Source: Nitrosomonas communis
GTDB lineage: Bacteria > Pseudomonadota > Gammaproteobacteria > Burkholderiales > Nitrosomonadaceae
Assembly (NCBI RefSeq): GCF_900114745.1
Contig: NZ_FOUB01000001.1
Coordinates: 1 to 64,000 of the forward strand
Reading direction: 5' to 3'
DNA: 64,000 nucleotides
Part shown: piece by piece, positions 26,001 to 34,094 of the stretch
Layout of the letters: every line of letters starts with the position of its first letter
How positions within the stretch are numbered: position 1 is the first letter of the stretch
Translations under genes and position numbers: made by a program
The notes under the pieces: model-generated
Told to the model about the DNA's origin: nothing
The model's database searches: none
Seen by the model: only the letters and a program-made list of their open reading frames with translations

Positions 26001-28181
26001 GTCAGCGTCTCCACGCCCATCAAGCAAATGGTACTGGATACGGTCAACGACTACAATGGTAATTTGGGCGATTTTGAATCATTTACTCTCTTGCATGGAT
26101 TGCTTGAAGCACAGCCATGGCGTATTGCCAACTGGCGTGTTGCTTCCGATGAAATCAACTATCGCCGTTTTTTTGACATTAATGATCTCGCTGGCTTACG
26201 TATGGAAGACAGTTATGTTTTTGATGCAACTCATCAGTTAGCGCTGGAATTAATTGCCGAGGGCAAAGTGGATGGCTTGCGCATTGATCATCCAGATGGA
26301 TTATATGATCCACTGCAGTATTTTCAGCGACTGCAGGACCACGTCGCTGTGCGGTCCTTACCGATGGAAGGAGAAAAAGCCATCTACATCGTGGTAGAAA
26401 AAATTCTGGCTGATCATGAATCATTGCGTGAAGACTGGGCTATCCATGGTACTACCGGCTATGACTTTTGCAATCTGGTCAACAGGCTGTTCATCGATCT
26501 TCGAGCTAAAACAATGCTGGAACGCGCTTATCGTCTGTTTACTCATACATGGCCTAACTTCGAAGAACTTGTCTACCGCAGCAAGCACAAGATCATGACA
26601 CATGCCATGGCCAGTGAATTGAACGTCATGGCTGGACAATTGAGCCGTATTTGTGAATTGCGCCCACATACACGTGATTTTACTACTAACAGCTTGCGCA
26701 ACGCGCTTGCTGAAGTGATTGCCCGACTTCCGGTCTATCGCACGTATGTGCGCGACGGGCAGGCTACAATGTTGGACCGACGCTATGTGGAATGGGCGGT
26801 GGCGCAAGCGAAGAAATTCACACAGGTGCTGGATACCAGTATCTTTGATTTTCTCAGCTCTGTTCTCCTGCTGGATGCAGCGACTGACAAAGACCCATCT
26901 TATGTCGCTGCCATTACTGCATTTGCCATGAAGTTTCAGCAGCTTTCCAGCCCAGTGATGGCCAAAGGATATGAAGATACTGCGTTCTATCTGTACCATC
27001 GCCTGATTTCGCTCAATGAGGTAGGCGGTGATCCACGTATTTTCGGCTTTTCGGTCAAGGCCTTTCATGCTGAGAATGCCAAAAGGCTGGAACGCTGGCC
27101 TTATTCTATGCTCACTACTTCCACCCATGACAACAAACGCAGCGAAGATGTGCGTGCCCGCATCAATGTATTATCAGAAATACCTAGTCAATGGCTGGAG
27201 CAAGTGCGGCGATGGCAGCATCTCAATAAAAGCAAAAAGCTGCTGGTCGATCGTGAGGAAATCCCGAGTGCTAATGATGAATACTTGCTTTACCAAACAT
27301 TAGTTGGTATCTGGCCATTTGGAGAGCTGACTGAAGCTGAGCATGAAACTTTGCTGGCGCGCATTGAGGCTTATATGCTCAAGGCAGTGCGTGAAGCAAA
27401 ACAACATACTAGTTGGATCAATCCCAATATACCTTATGAAGAGGGTCTATTAGCTTTTATTAGGAAAGTAATGGATCTGTCTAAAAAAAATACCTTTCTG
27501 GCTGATTTTCTTCCTTTCCAGCAGCGTGTGACTTACTGGGGGATGTTTAATTCGCTCTCGCAGACCCTGCTCAAATTGACTTCACCAGGGGTGCCAGACA
27601 TTTATCAGGGTAATGAGCTCTGGGATTTTAGCCTGGTGGATCCAGACAATCGCCGTCCTGTGGACTATGTCCAGCGTCAACATCTGCTAAAGGAACTGGA
27701 AGAAACCTATATGACTGTTCCCCAAGATGCGCTAGCAAAGCAAGTTCGAAAGTTGCTTGATCACATGTCGGATGGGCGTGCCAAGTTGTTTTTAACCTGG
27801 CGATTGCTGCATAGCCGCAAGCAATGGCCACACGTTTTCCAGAATGGTGCATATGTACCCCTCACGACAGCAGGGTCGCGCAAGGATCATCTGTGCGCTT
27901 TTGCTCGTCATGCAGATGACATTATGCTGATAGTGGTTGCCCCGCGCTGGTTTTCTCGACTCATGCCTACAGCATCTGAACAGGTCCCTCTGAGCAATAC
28001 CATGTGGAGTGCAACAACAATTGAAGTGCCCATTCTTACCGCAGGAGCGCAGGGTGTGAATGTATTGACAGGTGAAATCGTGACAGTGGCTCAAACAAAT
28101 GACCTACCCGAGCTATTTGCTTCCGCGTTATTCACATCATTTCCGGTGGCGCTATTACAATTTCGGCCTCCAGAAGATTGA
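23043..28181 (+). CDS. MalQ-TreY fusion: 4-alpha-glucanotransferase and maltooligosyl trehalose synthase
   Basis: A single 1712-residue frame. Residues about 1-720 are a GH77 amylomaltase (MalQ) with Asp492 (LRLDHVMGL), Glu540 (VGEDLGTVP) and Asp592 (STHDLP). Residues about 743-1712 are a GH13 TreY. It starts at LATYRLQLN and has Asp1082 (GLRIDHPDGLYDP), Glu1119 (VVEKIL) and Asp1363 (TSTHDNKRSED). MalQ disproportionates maltodextrins into longer chains, and TreY converts the reducing end to a trehalosyl unit for TreZ. The fusion would couple chain supply to trehalose formation. All catalytic acids are present in both halves. The start overlaps treZ by 8 nt. Confidence 0.95.
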   Translation: MDELEKESELLAHLSELAGILPAYTDNWQKRHITSPATQRMLLTAMGFDVSTPEKIIAAIEERELRPWRRALEPVSVVRDQPPWVRLVVQDTCAGVEWGWRLEREDGRNQQGQFRPQALAKIETKNIEGIAHTAWRLVLPEHLPPGYHRLRLLCAEKQLGEQLLIVPPATCYQPEAVANSGRIWGPAVQLYTVRSERNWGMGDFTDLRLLLEQWAAQGADVIGINPLHALFPHNPEHASPYSPSSRLFLNILYLDVEAIVDFHECDAARAILRTPEFQIRLEGLRASDIVDYTGVAALKLPMLEMLYHYFCEQHLAKGSERATAFRAFQAREGDRLYRHTLFEALQEYFHNQDPTIWGWPVWPEPYRHAESAEVREFESQNRERIEFFTYLQWQADLQLGAVGWRSLELELGVGLYLDLAISVDNGGAEAWSNQALYAIGVGVGAPPELHNQLGQNWGLPPFVPDRLREAAYAPFIATLRHNMRHAGALRLDHVMGLMRQYWVPAGVPPTEGAYVRYPFADLLGILALESQRNQCLVVGEDLGTVPEEVRTALSPMNVLSYRLLLLEKEADGNFVAPMNYPAQALAAVSTHDLPTLPGFWQGRDIIQRTQLQLFSSDEARRSQVIARAQERAYLLLMLEEAGLLPEDATVNSLSLSIATPEFIQAVYTYLAQSPARIMMIQLEDILEVLDQINIPSTTTQHPNWRRKLPLQLEAWGADRRVLALAAAMRQERPHIRSAPMPKRRLRIPLATYRLQLNRNFTFSQAAQLVPYLAMLGISHVYCSPYLKARPGSSHGYDIVDHNALNPEIGTKEEFEAFCAALHTHGMGQILDLVPNHMGIMGSDNQWWLDVLESGPASFYAPFFDIDWQPLKEELRGKVLLPILGRSYGDTLESGEIKLSFDEECGSFSVWYYQHRLPIAPREYPRLLRHRLSLLEAQLRPDSPDLQEIASLITAFDNLPSQEVTTSDKILERHRDQELFKRRLAALVSVSTPIKQMVLDTVNDYNGNLGDFESFTLLHGLLEAQPWRIANWRVASDEINYRRFFDINDLAGLRMEDSYVFDATHQLALELIAEGKVDGLRIDHPDGLYDPLQYFQRLQDHVAVRSLPMEGEKAIYIVVEKILADHESLREDWAIHGTTGYDFCNLVNRLFIDLRAKTMLERAYRLFTHTWPNFEELVYRSKHKIMTHAMASELNVMAGQLSRICELRPHTRDFTTNSLRNALAEVIARLPVYRTYVRDGQATMLDRRYVEWAVAQAKKFTQVLDTSIFDFLSSVLLLDAATDKDPSYVAAITAFAMKFQQLSSPVMAKGYEDTAFYLYHRLISLNEVGGDPRIFGFSVKAFHAENAKRLERWPYSMLTTSTHDNKRSEDVRARINVLSEIPSQWLEQVRRWQHLNKSKKLLVDREEIPSANDEYLLYQTLVGIWPFGELTEAEHETLLARIEAYMLKAVREAKQHTSWINPNIPYEEGLLAFIRKVMDLSKKNTFLADFLPFQQRVTYWGMFNSLSQTLLKLTSPGVPDIYQGNELWDFSLVDPDNRRPVDYVQRQHLLKELEETYMTVPQDALAKQVRKLLDHMSDGRAKLFLTWRLLHSRKQWPHVFQNGAYVPLTTAGSRKDHLCAFARHADDIMLIVVAPRWFSRLMPTASEQVPLSNTMWSATTIEVPILTAGAQGVNVLTGEIVTVAQTNDLPELFASALFTSFPVALLQFRPPED

Positions 28182-28350
28182 ATTCAGAAATGAAGCTATC
28201 GTAAATACTTCCCAATTTTACACCATCTGTCTCGTAAAGCTTCCGCTAATTTTGCGATTTCCTTGGCTGATATTGCTGGATTCTTTATTTATATCAATTT
28301 CTTTGAATTTTACGACAAACCCATTAAGTGCAAGCAAACCTCATTTTCTC

Positions 28351-28380
28351 TTGACATATTAATACGACCGGTCATATTAT
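28351..28380 (+). promoter_or_regulatory. tetR promoter with palindromic operator
   Basis: TTGACA at 28351-28356 and TATTAT at 28375-28380 are 18 bp apart. Between them is ACGACCGGTCATAT, containing the perfect 8-bp palindrome GACCGGTC. The same 14-bp string recurs at 29004-29017, before the DUF4242 gene, so it is most likely the binding site of the TetR protein encoded next. Confidence 0.75.
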
Positions 28381-28386
28381 AAATAC

Positions 28387-28983
28387 ATGCCTAAAGTGAC
28401 GAAAAAAGAGCTCAAGCGAGAAAACTTGTTGAATCAGGGGGTAGCCATGCTCATGGGGCATGGCTATCATGGCACGGGGTTACAGGAAATCCTTGATGCG
28501 GCAAATATTCCTAAAGGTTCTTTTTATAATTACTTTGGCAGTAAAGAAAATTTTGGTGCGGAAGTCATTCAGCACTATGTTGAGCCCTTTATTGCGCAAT
28601 TAGCGGCACATTTACAACAATCCGAGATTGACGCGTTGAGCGCGATACAGCATTATTTTGATGAACTCATCATAGAACTTGAAAAAAATGAGTTTAAAGG
28701 CGGCTGTCTACTGGGTAATTTGATGGGGGAAATAGGCGATACCAGTGAAATTTGCCGGAAATCTCTTCAGTCTGCCGTTGGACGTTATCGGGATTTATTG
28801 CAATCTGGACTGGCTAAAGCGCAGCAGCAGGGCACGGTAAGATCAGACAAATCGGCTGAAGAGATGGCGGATTTACTTATAAATACTTGGCAGGGAGCTT
28901 TACTGAGGATGAAAATAGAAAAATCATCTGCTCCAGTTAAGCAATGCTGCAAAGATCTGTTGGAAGGTTTTTTCAAACCTTAA
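28387..28983 (+). CDS. TetR-family transcriptional regulator
   Basis: 198 residues. The N-terminal helix-turn-helix is recognisable as LQEILDAANIPKGSFYNYFGSKENF (about residues 32-56). The C-terminal ligand domain, with GGCLLGNLMGEIGD and several Cys residues, resembles the AcuR/NemR-like group that often senses electrophiles; that ligand class is inference. An identical operator lies in its own promoter and in that of the downstream operon, indicating autorepression and control of DUF4242-TPR. No Shine-Dalgarno is visible and the ATG is only 6 nt from the -10 box, so the transcript may be leaderless or nearly so. Confidence 0.9.
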   Translation: MPKVTKKELKRENLLNQGVAMLMGHGYHGTGLQEILDAANIPKGSFYNYFGSKENFGAEVIQHYVEPFIAQLAAHLQQSEIDALSAIQHYFDELIIELEKNEFKGGCLLGNLMGEIGDTSEICRKSLQSAVGRYRDLLQSGLAKAQQQGTVRSDKSAEEMADLLINTWQGALLRMKIEKSSAPVKQCCKDLLEGFFKP

Positions 28984-28990
28984 ATTTTTT

Positions 28991-29020
28991 GTGACAAAAT
29001 AAGACGACCGGTCATATATT
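28991..29020 (+). promoter_or_regulatory. DUF4242-TPR promoter with the same TetR operator
   Basis: GTGACA at 28991-28996 and TATATT at 29015-29020 have the same 18-bp spacing as the tetR promoter. ACGACCGGTCATAT overlaps the spacer and the -10 box in the same phase, so bound regulator would block RNA polymerase at both promoters. Confidence 0.75.
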
Positions 29021-29047
29021 AAAAATTTATTTTATAGGGGATAAAAA

Positions 29048-29323
29048 ATGCCGAAGTATATTATCGAACGTGACATTTCTGGCGCTGGCGCTCTTACGCC
29101 ACAGGAACTTCAGGCTATTTCTCAGAAATCCTGCAGCATTCTGAACAAGATGGGCCCACAAATTCAATGGCTGGAAAGCTACGTAACGGACGATAAAGTC
29201 TATTGCATCTACATCGCGCCCGACGAAGCGACCATCAGGGCGCATGCTGATCAGGGTGAGTTTCCCGCGAACCGTATTTCTCGAATCAAAGCCGTGATTG
29301 ATCCGACCACTGCCGAGAATTAA
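29048..29323 (+). CDS. DUF4242 family small protein
   Basis: 91 residues starting MPKYIIERDISGAG, with YCIYIAPDEATIRAHA and the ending VIDPTTAE that typify DUF4242 ferredoxin-fold-like proteins. It has no signal peptide and is probably cytoplasmic. The function of the family is not established to my knowledge. TAGGGG precedes the ATG. It is the first gene of the TetR-controlled unit, with the TPR gene 37 nt downstream. Confidence 0.85.
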   Translation: MPKYIIERDISGAGALTPQELQAISQKSCSILNKMGPQIQWLESYVTDDKVYCIYIAPDEATIRAHADQGEFPANRISRIKAVIDPTTAEN

Positions 29324-29360
29324 TTCCAAAGAGCACAGAAAACTTATTAAGGAGGAGATC

Positions 29361-31127
29361 ATGTTCATGCAACGCCATGCCATCAATCTAATAATAATGG
29401 GTCTGACCTTAGCTGCTGTCGGTGTCTCTGGTGCATTCGCAGAGGCTGGCGAAGCGGTTTCGGCCAAAAATCGTGCAGCTGCCATAAAATCTAACGCGGG
29501 CCACAAGCATGATGTGCAATCCGGCATAATGGCTAAGTTAGGTCCGGATGATCAGTGTGCGCCAAACTTGCTGAATCTGGGTTCTCACACATTTCCGGTC
29601 AGTACCCGCAACAAATTAGCGCAACAGTACATTGACCAGGGACTTAATCTTGCCTATGGATTCAACCATGCGGAAGCACATCGCGCCTTCCAGGAAGCGG
29701 CGCGGCTCGATCCCGCGCTCGCCATGGCTTATTGGGGCCAGGCACTGGTGCTGGGTCCCAATATCAATGCGCCGATGAATCCAAAGGATGAAGCACCGGC
29801 GCTGGAACTCATCCAGAAGGCTGTAGCAAGCAAGGCAGCAGCATCAGTGCGGGAGCAGGCGCTTATCAATGCGCTTGAAAAACGTTATACAGGAAAGCCT
29901 GAGCAACGGGCGGCAAATGACAAAGCCTATGCGGATGCGATGCGGGAGGTACATCAGCGTTTTCCGGACGATGATGATATTGCAACGCTTTATATCGAAT
30001 CAATGATGAATATCCATCCTTGGGATTATTGGATGCGTGATGGTTATGCACAAAAAAGGACGACTGAAATCGTCGCGCTCACTGAGGAAGTAATATGGCG
30101 CAATCCGCAGCATCCGGGCGCGTTGCATATGTATATCCACCTCGTCGAGCCGACGAGTACGCCGGAACGGGCAGAAAAGGCGGCCGACACGCTGCTGACG
30201 CTGATACCTACCGCGGGACACATGATACATATGCCTTCGCATATCTATCTACGCGTGGGCCGCTATGCCGACGCGATGAAAAGCAATCAACTGGCCATCG
30301 CTGCGGATGAGAGTTACATCACGCAGAGCCACGCGCAGGGAATTTATCCGATGGTCTATTATCCACATAACATCCATTTCCTGTCGTTTGCTGCAACGAT
30401 GGATGGGCAAAGCAGGATCGCGATCGAATCGGCCCGGGAAGCAGCCAGCAGAATAGACGATACCATACTAAAAGATTTGACACTGACCGCACTATTCCGT
30501 ATGCAGCCATACTGGGCACTGGCAAGATTCGGACGCTGGCAGGAGATTCTTGCCGAGCCTGCGCCGCCACCCACTAGCGCATTTTTGAAAGGAACCTGGC
30601 ATTATGTACGCGGTCTCGCATTTGTCGCCACAGGGCAATTGCAACAAGCCGGGCAAGAACTGGAAACGCTGCGTGAGACTATGCATGATCCATCACTGGA
30701 TGGCTCGCTGCTATCGAAGAATACTCCACGAACCGTCTTACGCGCGGCACCCGAAGTGCTCGCCGGTGAAATCGCGGCTGCGCGAGGTCAATTCGATCAG
30801 GCCATCACGCACCTTGAACGAGCGGTACGCTTTGAAGATGCCCTGGTGTATACGGAGCCATTGGAATTTCATTTTCCGCCGCGGCTAGCTCTGGGGGCTA
30901 TTCTGCTGGAGTCAGGGCGTCCGGACGAAGCGGAAACAGTGTATTGGGATGACCTGAAGAAAAATCGTAACAATGGCTGGGCGCTTTACGGATTGATGCA
31001 GGCACTGCGCGCACAGAAGAAAGACGATCAGGCAGTGTTGATTGAAGCGCGTTTCAAGAAGGCTTGGGCACGTGCCGATGTGGAGCTCAGCGCATCCCGC
31101 TTCGGACGTCAGGCAGTAACGAAGTAA
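29361..31127 (+). CDS. Exported TPR-repeat protein
   Basis: 588 residues. The start is the ATG at 29361, behind GGAGGAGA; the longer frame from 29298 lacks a site. Residues 1-29 are a signal peptide ending GAFA. Tetratricopeptide-like helices are visible, for example AEAHRAFQEAARLDPALAMAYWGQAL and the repeats around QFDQAITHLERAVR. Conserved His-rich stretches such as HPGALHMYIHLVEP and HMIHMPSHIYLRVGRY suggest a metal-binding or structural site. It is probably a periplasmic scaffold. Co-transcription with DUF4242 under the TetR regulator is likely. Confidence 0.85.
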   Translation: MFMQRHAINLIIMGLTLAAVGVSGAFAEAGEAVSAKNRAAAIKSNAGHKHDVQSGIMAKLGPDDQCAPNLLNLGSHTFPVSTRNKLAQQYIDQGLNLAYGFNHAEAHRAFQEAARLDPALAMAYWGQALVLGPNINAPMNPKDEAPALELIQKAVASKAAASVREQALINALEKRYTGKPEQRAANDKAYADAMREVHQRFPDDDDIATLYIESMMNIHPWDYWMRDGYAQKRTTEIVALTEEVIWRNPQHPGALHMYIHLVEPTSTPERAEKAADTLLTLIPTAGHMIHMPSHIYLRVGRYADAMKSNQLAIAADESYITQSHAQGIYPMVYYPHNIHFLSFAATMDGQSRIAIESAREAASRIDDTILKDLTLTALFRMQPYWALARFGRWQEILAEPAPPPTSAFLKGTWHYVRGLAFVATGQLQQAGQELETLRETMHDPSLDGSLLSKNTPRTVLRAAPEVLAGEIAAARGQFDQAITHLERAVRFEDALVYTEPLEFHFPPRLALGAILLESGRPDEAETVYWDDLKKNRNNGWALYGLMQALRAQKKDDQAVLIEARFKKAWARADVELSASRFGRQAVTK

Positions 31128-31370
31128 AATCTATGCACATTTCCAATCCGTTTACCGTGTAGCGTCTGCTTTTGGGGTAGCTAATTAATTTTGCCTTCAT
31201 CAGATCTGACCAGATCATCTCTAAATTAGTTATTCCAACAAAACGCTTTCTCAACCGCAAAGCTGCGAATTAAGCATGTTGCTAACCACTAGCCAATTGA
31301 AACCGATTCCAAAACGGGTGCACAAAAGCGCCCGAAGGCGTTTCGGTTAAGCAACCGTTCAGCGGGGTAA

Positions 31371-31471
31371 TTCCATTTATAAATCAAACCTGAATTTGTC
31401 AGCTTCACCTTGCCGTATTATTGATACTGTCTGCGGCTCGCCTTCGCGTCATGTCTGATTTAGAAATGGAA
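31371..31471 (+). repeat. 101-bp MITE-like element, copy 5
   Basis: Ends TTCCATTTATAAATCAAAC and GATTTAGAAATGGAA, flanked by TAA on both sides. Sits between the convergent TPR and uracil-DNA-glycosylase-like genes. The rest of the 386-bp gap holds nothing recognisable apart from a weak CGCC/GGCG hairpin at 31329-31340. Confidence 0.95.
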
Positions 31472-31513
31472 TAAGCTATAACGAAGCCGCTGGCAGTTTT
31501 CTTAATGAAAGAG

Positions 31514-32101
31514 TTAACCGTCATGTTTGAGTACCTCTGCTACCCGGACTTGAAGAACAGGAATAAGTTCCTGCTCGAACCACGGATTGCGCTTGAGCCA
31601 CAGATTGTTGCGTGGACTTGGATGAGGCAGGGGAACAATATAAGGCCAGTTTTTTCGCCATGCGCGAACGGTCTCGGTTAACGATGTACCTGTATGCGGA
31701 AGGTGATAGGCCTGTGCATATTGTCCTAATACCAGCGTCAGTTTGAGGTTTTTCAAGTGTGACAGCAATGCTGCTCGCCACTTTAGCGCACATTCGGGCC
31801 GGGGAGGCAAATCGCCTGATTTACCTGTGCCAGGAAAGCAGAAGCCCATAGGCAGGATGGCTACCTGCTTGGCATCATAAAATATCTCGCGCGAGATACC
31901 CAACCAAGCGCGTAATCTATCACCGCTTGGATCATTGAACGGGATACCCGTTTCATAAACTCTCCTGCCTGGCGCTTGGCTTGCCATCAGAATGCGGGCC
32001 GACTCATGTATTTGGAAAATCGGACGTGGACCGAGTGGCAAGTGCTCGGCGCAAAGAGTACAGGCATGCGCTTCATTAATTAGCGACGTAAGGGAAGTCA
32101 T
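31514..32101 (-). CDS. Uracil-DNA glycosylase superfamily protein
   Basis: 195 residues with the family's N-terminal block (CTLCAEHLPLGPRPIFQ). ILMASQAPGRRVYETGIPFNDPSGDRLRAWLG corresponds to the GEAPG-type motif 1 region, and LPHPSPRN to the catalytic HPSPRN motif 2. Only one Cys pair is present near the N-terminus, so an iron-sulphur cluster of the family-4 type is not assured. Members excise uracil or are uncharacterised homologues. Weak Shine-Dalgarno. It is transcribed divergently from the lipoprotein gene at 32338, with a 101-bp element between them. Confidence 0.85.
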   Translation of the reverse strand: MTSLTSLINEAHACTLCAEHLPLGPRPIFQIHESARILMASQAPGRRVYETGIPFNDPSGDRLRAWLGISREIFYDAKQVAILPMGFCFPGTGKSGDLPPRPECALKWRAALLSHLKNLKLTLVLGQYAQAYHLPHTGTSLTETVRAWRKNWPYIVPLPHPSPRNNLWLKRNPWFEQELIPVLQVRVAEVLKHDG

Positions 32102-32150
32102 GCAATGTGAGCTAGGAATAATGGAGTTATCACCATTTTTTCTATTATTA

Positions 32151-32252
32151 TTCCATTTTTAAATCAAAAGTCACTTTGTCGGCTTCACTCTGCCGTATTA
32201 TTTTTGTACTATCTGCGGCTCGCCTTCGCGTCATGTTTGATTTAAAAGTGAA
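32151..32252 (+). repeat. 101-bp MITE-like element, copy 6
   Basis: Left end TTCCATTTTTAAATCAAAA; the right end is degenerate (GATTTAAAAGTGAA). The core matches with one extra base. Flanks are TTA and TAA. It lies between two divergent starts and could influence both promoters. Confidence 0.88.
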
Positions 32253-32337
32253 TAATGATTTATACCATATGCCCATGAAAATATTTTCATCAAATAGAGT
32301 CTAATCATTAGAATCTAATTCTGTGCAGGAATTCATA

Positions 32338-32517
32338 ATGAAGAAAAAGCAGATATTGAGCATGGTTGTTTTACTGTTGATACTGCCGTTATTATCCGGT
32401 TGCTGGACTTTGGTCGCGGCGGGCGCGGGTGCTTACGGGGGATATAAAATGAAAGAGAATGGTTATACTTTACAAAATCCGATTACTAAAGAGAAGAGTA
32501 AGAAATCGAGTCAGTAA
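32338..32517 (+). CDS. Small lipoprotein, 59 aa
   Basis: The start is the ATG at 32338 with AGGA upstream; a GTG at 32323 would add five residues. MKKKQ followed by a Leu/Val-rich segment and LLSGC gives a lipobox with Cys22 as the lipidated residue. The mature chain has a Gly/Ala-rich stretch (AAGAGAYGGYKM) and a Lys-rich tail. Probably outer-membrane anchored. Function unknown. It is 56 nt before the transporter gene and may be co-transcribed. Confidence 0.8.
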   Translation: MKKKQILSMVVLLLILPLLSGCWTLVAAGAGAYGGYKMKENGYTLQNPITKEKSKKSSQ

Positions 32518-32573
32518 GATTTGAGGTCTTGTCACTGTCAAGTAGATCGCAATTAGATTAGGTTGGCGCATTC

Positions 32574-33692
32574 ATGAAACAGCGCAGTTCTATCATCCTC
32601 GACGGCATAAGAAATTTTCACCCGGCTTATTTTGCCATGGTGATGGCGACTGGTATCGTGTCGATTGCATTTGAAGCGATGGCTTTTACTGGCATTGCGA
32701 GCACACTGTTTGCACTGAATCTGGTTTTTTATCTGGTTTTGTGCACCATTCTGACCATACGCATAGCGTTTTTTCTGCCAGATGTGATGGCAGACCTCAG
32801 GGTTTTACGGCGTGCCGTGCCTTTTTTGACGTTTGTGGTGGGCACCAATACCATCGGTATGCAACTTGTTACTTTTCATCAAGCGACAGAATTAGCCATT
32901 TTATTATGGTTTGTCGCATTGATTGGTTGGGTTGTATGCCTCTATTTCATTCTTCTCGGTTTTATCCTTATGCAGGGAAAACCCCTACATGAAATCGTAA
33001 ATGGCGCTACCTTACTGATTGTCGTCAGCACAGTATCGATATCCCTGCTAGGCGTCCGTCTTCTGGAGGCAACAGGTAGCCATGCGGGCTATGCTTATTT
33101 TATAGCAGGGAGTTTCTGGGCACTGGCTTTTGTCTTTTATTTGATGATTGTAACGTTGTTAATTTACCGGCTGTTTTTCCAACGGTTTCAACCTGCCGAA
33201 TGGGATGCCCCTTACTGGATTTGCATGGGAGCAACGGCCATCATTACTCTGGGAGGCGCCGAGTTTGTCTTGCGCATGCCAGGCTTATTAGCTTGGCATG
33301 GCATCTGGTTGGCTACCTTGTGGATAACGGTGTTTGCCTGGATGATTGGAACGATGTGGATTCCTTATCTCTTGGTCATGGATATCCTGAAATTCACTCG
33401 TGTGAACATCGCAGATTCAGCACCGCTATGGTTAAAAACTTTTCCATGGGTCAGACTCGCATTTGGCAGGCAATCTCATGCTTACGATCCTCCTTGCTGG
33501 AGCAGAGTTTTCCCCATGGGGATGTATACGGCCAGCACCCTTTCTCTGGCAAAAGTAACAAGCTTTGGCTCTTTGGCGATGATCTCGCAATACTGGGGCT
33601 GGTTTGCATTGCTAATCTGGTCGCTGACATTGATAGGCATGCTACGCACTGTTTTCGCTGTAATTAACCTTGTGGCAATTCCTCCACGCTGA
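32574..33692 (+). CDS. TDT/SLAC1-family (TehA-like) membrane transporter
   Basis: 372 residues with about ten hydrophobic helices. The opening FHPAYFAMVMATGIVSIAF is the hallmark of the tellurite-resistance/dicarboxylate transporter (TDT) and SLAC1-like anion-channel family. A late conserved block, FPMGMYTASTLSLA, is also typical. Located in the inner membrane. The substrate cannot be assigned: tellurite, sulphite, malate or other anions are transported by relatives. The Shine-Dalgarno is weak. Confidence 0.88.
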   Translation: MKQRSSIILDGIRNFHPAYFAMVMATGIVSIAFEAMAFTGIASTLFALNLVFYLVLCTILTIRIAFFLPDVMADLRVLRRAVPFLTFVVGTNTIGMQLVTFHQATELAILLWFVALIGWVVCLYFILLGFILMQGKPLHEIVNGATLLIVVSTVSISLLGVRLLEATGSHAGYAYFIAGSFWALAFVFYLMIVTLLIYRLFFQRFQPAEWDAPYWICMGATAIITLGGAEFVLRMPGLLAWHGIWLATLWITVFAWMIGTMWIPYLLVMDILKFTRVNIADSAPLWLKTFPWVRLAFGRQSHAYDPPCWSRVFPMGMYTASTLSLAKVTSFGSLAMISQYWGWFALLIWSLTLIGMLRTVFAVINLVAIPPR

Positions 33693-33705
33693 GATATGCA
33701 TCTAA

Positions 33706-33806
33706 TTCCATTTCTAAATCAAAACTGATTTTGTCGGCTTCACCTTGCCGTATTATTTATACTGTCTGCGGCTCGCCTTAGCGTCATTTTTGATTTGGAA
33801 ATGGAA
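33706..33806 (+). repeat. 101-bp MITE-like element, copy 7
   Basis: Near-consensus: TTCCATTTCTAAATCAAAA at the left and GATTTGGAAATGGAA at the right. Flanks are TAA and TTA, so not an exact duplication. It begins 14 bp after the transporter stop. The rest of the 400-bp gap to 34095 shows nothing else recognisable. Confidence 0.95.
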
Positions 33807-34094
33807 TTAGGTTTGTTGGGCAGCATCGGTAGTGTAGGGTGCAATAAGCGAAACGCATTGCACCAGCTATTTTTCATTCAGCGCACTAGATGGTATCTTA
33901 CTCTGACTACACAAGCGGAACCAAGGTGGAACAAAAAACCAGATTTTGTAATCGAATAAATTTATGCAGGCATAAAAATATTCCTATGCCAAACCTCATC
34001 ATATCTACTCGAATCCATGTTCTATCACAGAGCGTTTTGCGCTTTTTGTTATTGCTATGACCGCGATGGTCGTTGTTGATAAGGAGGAGACATC

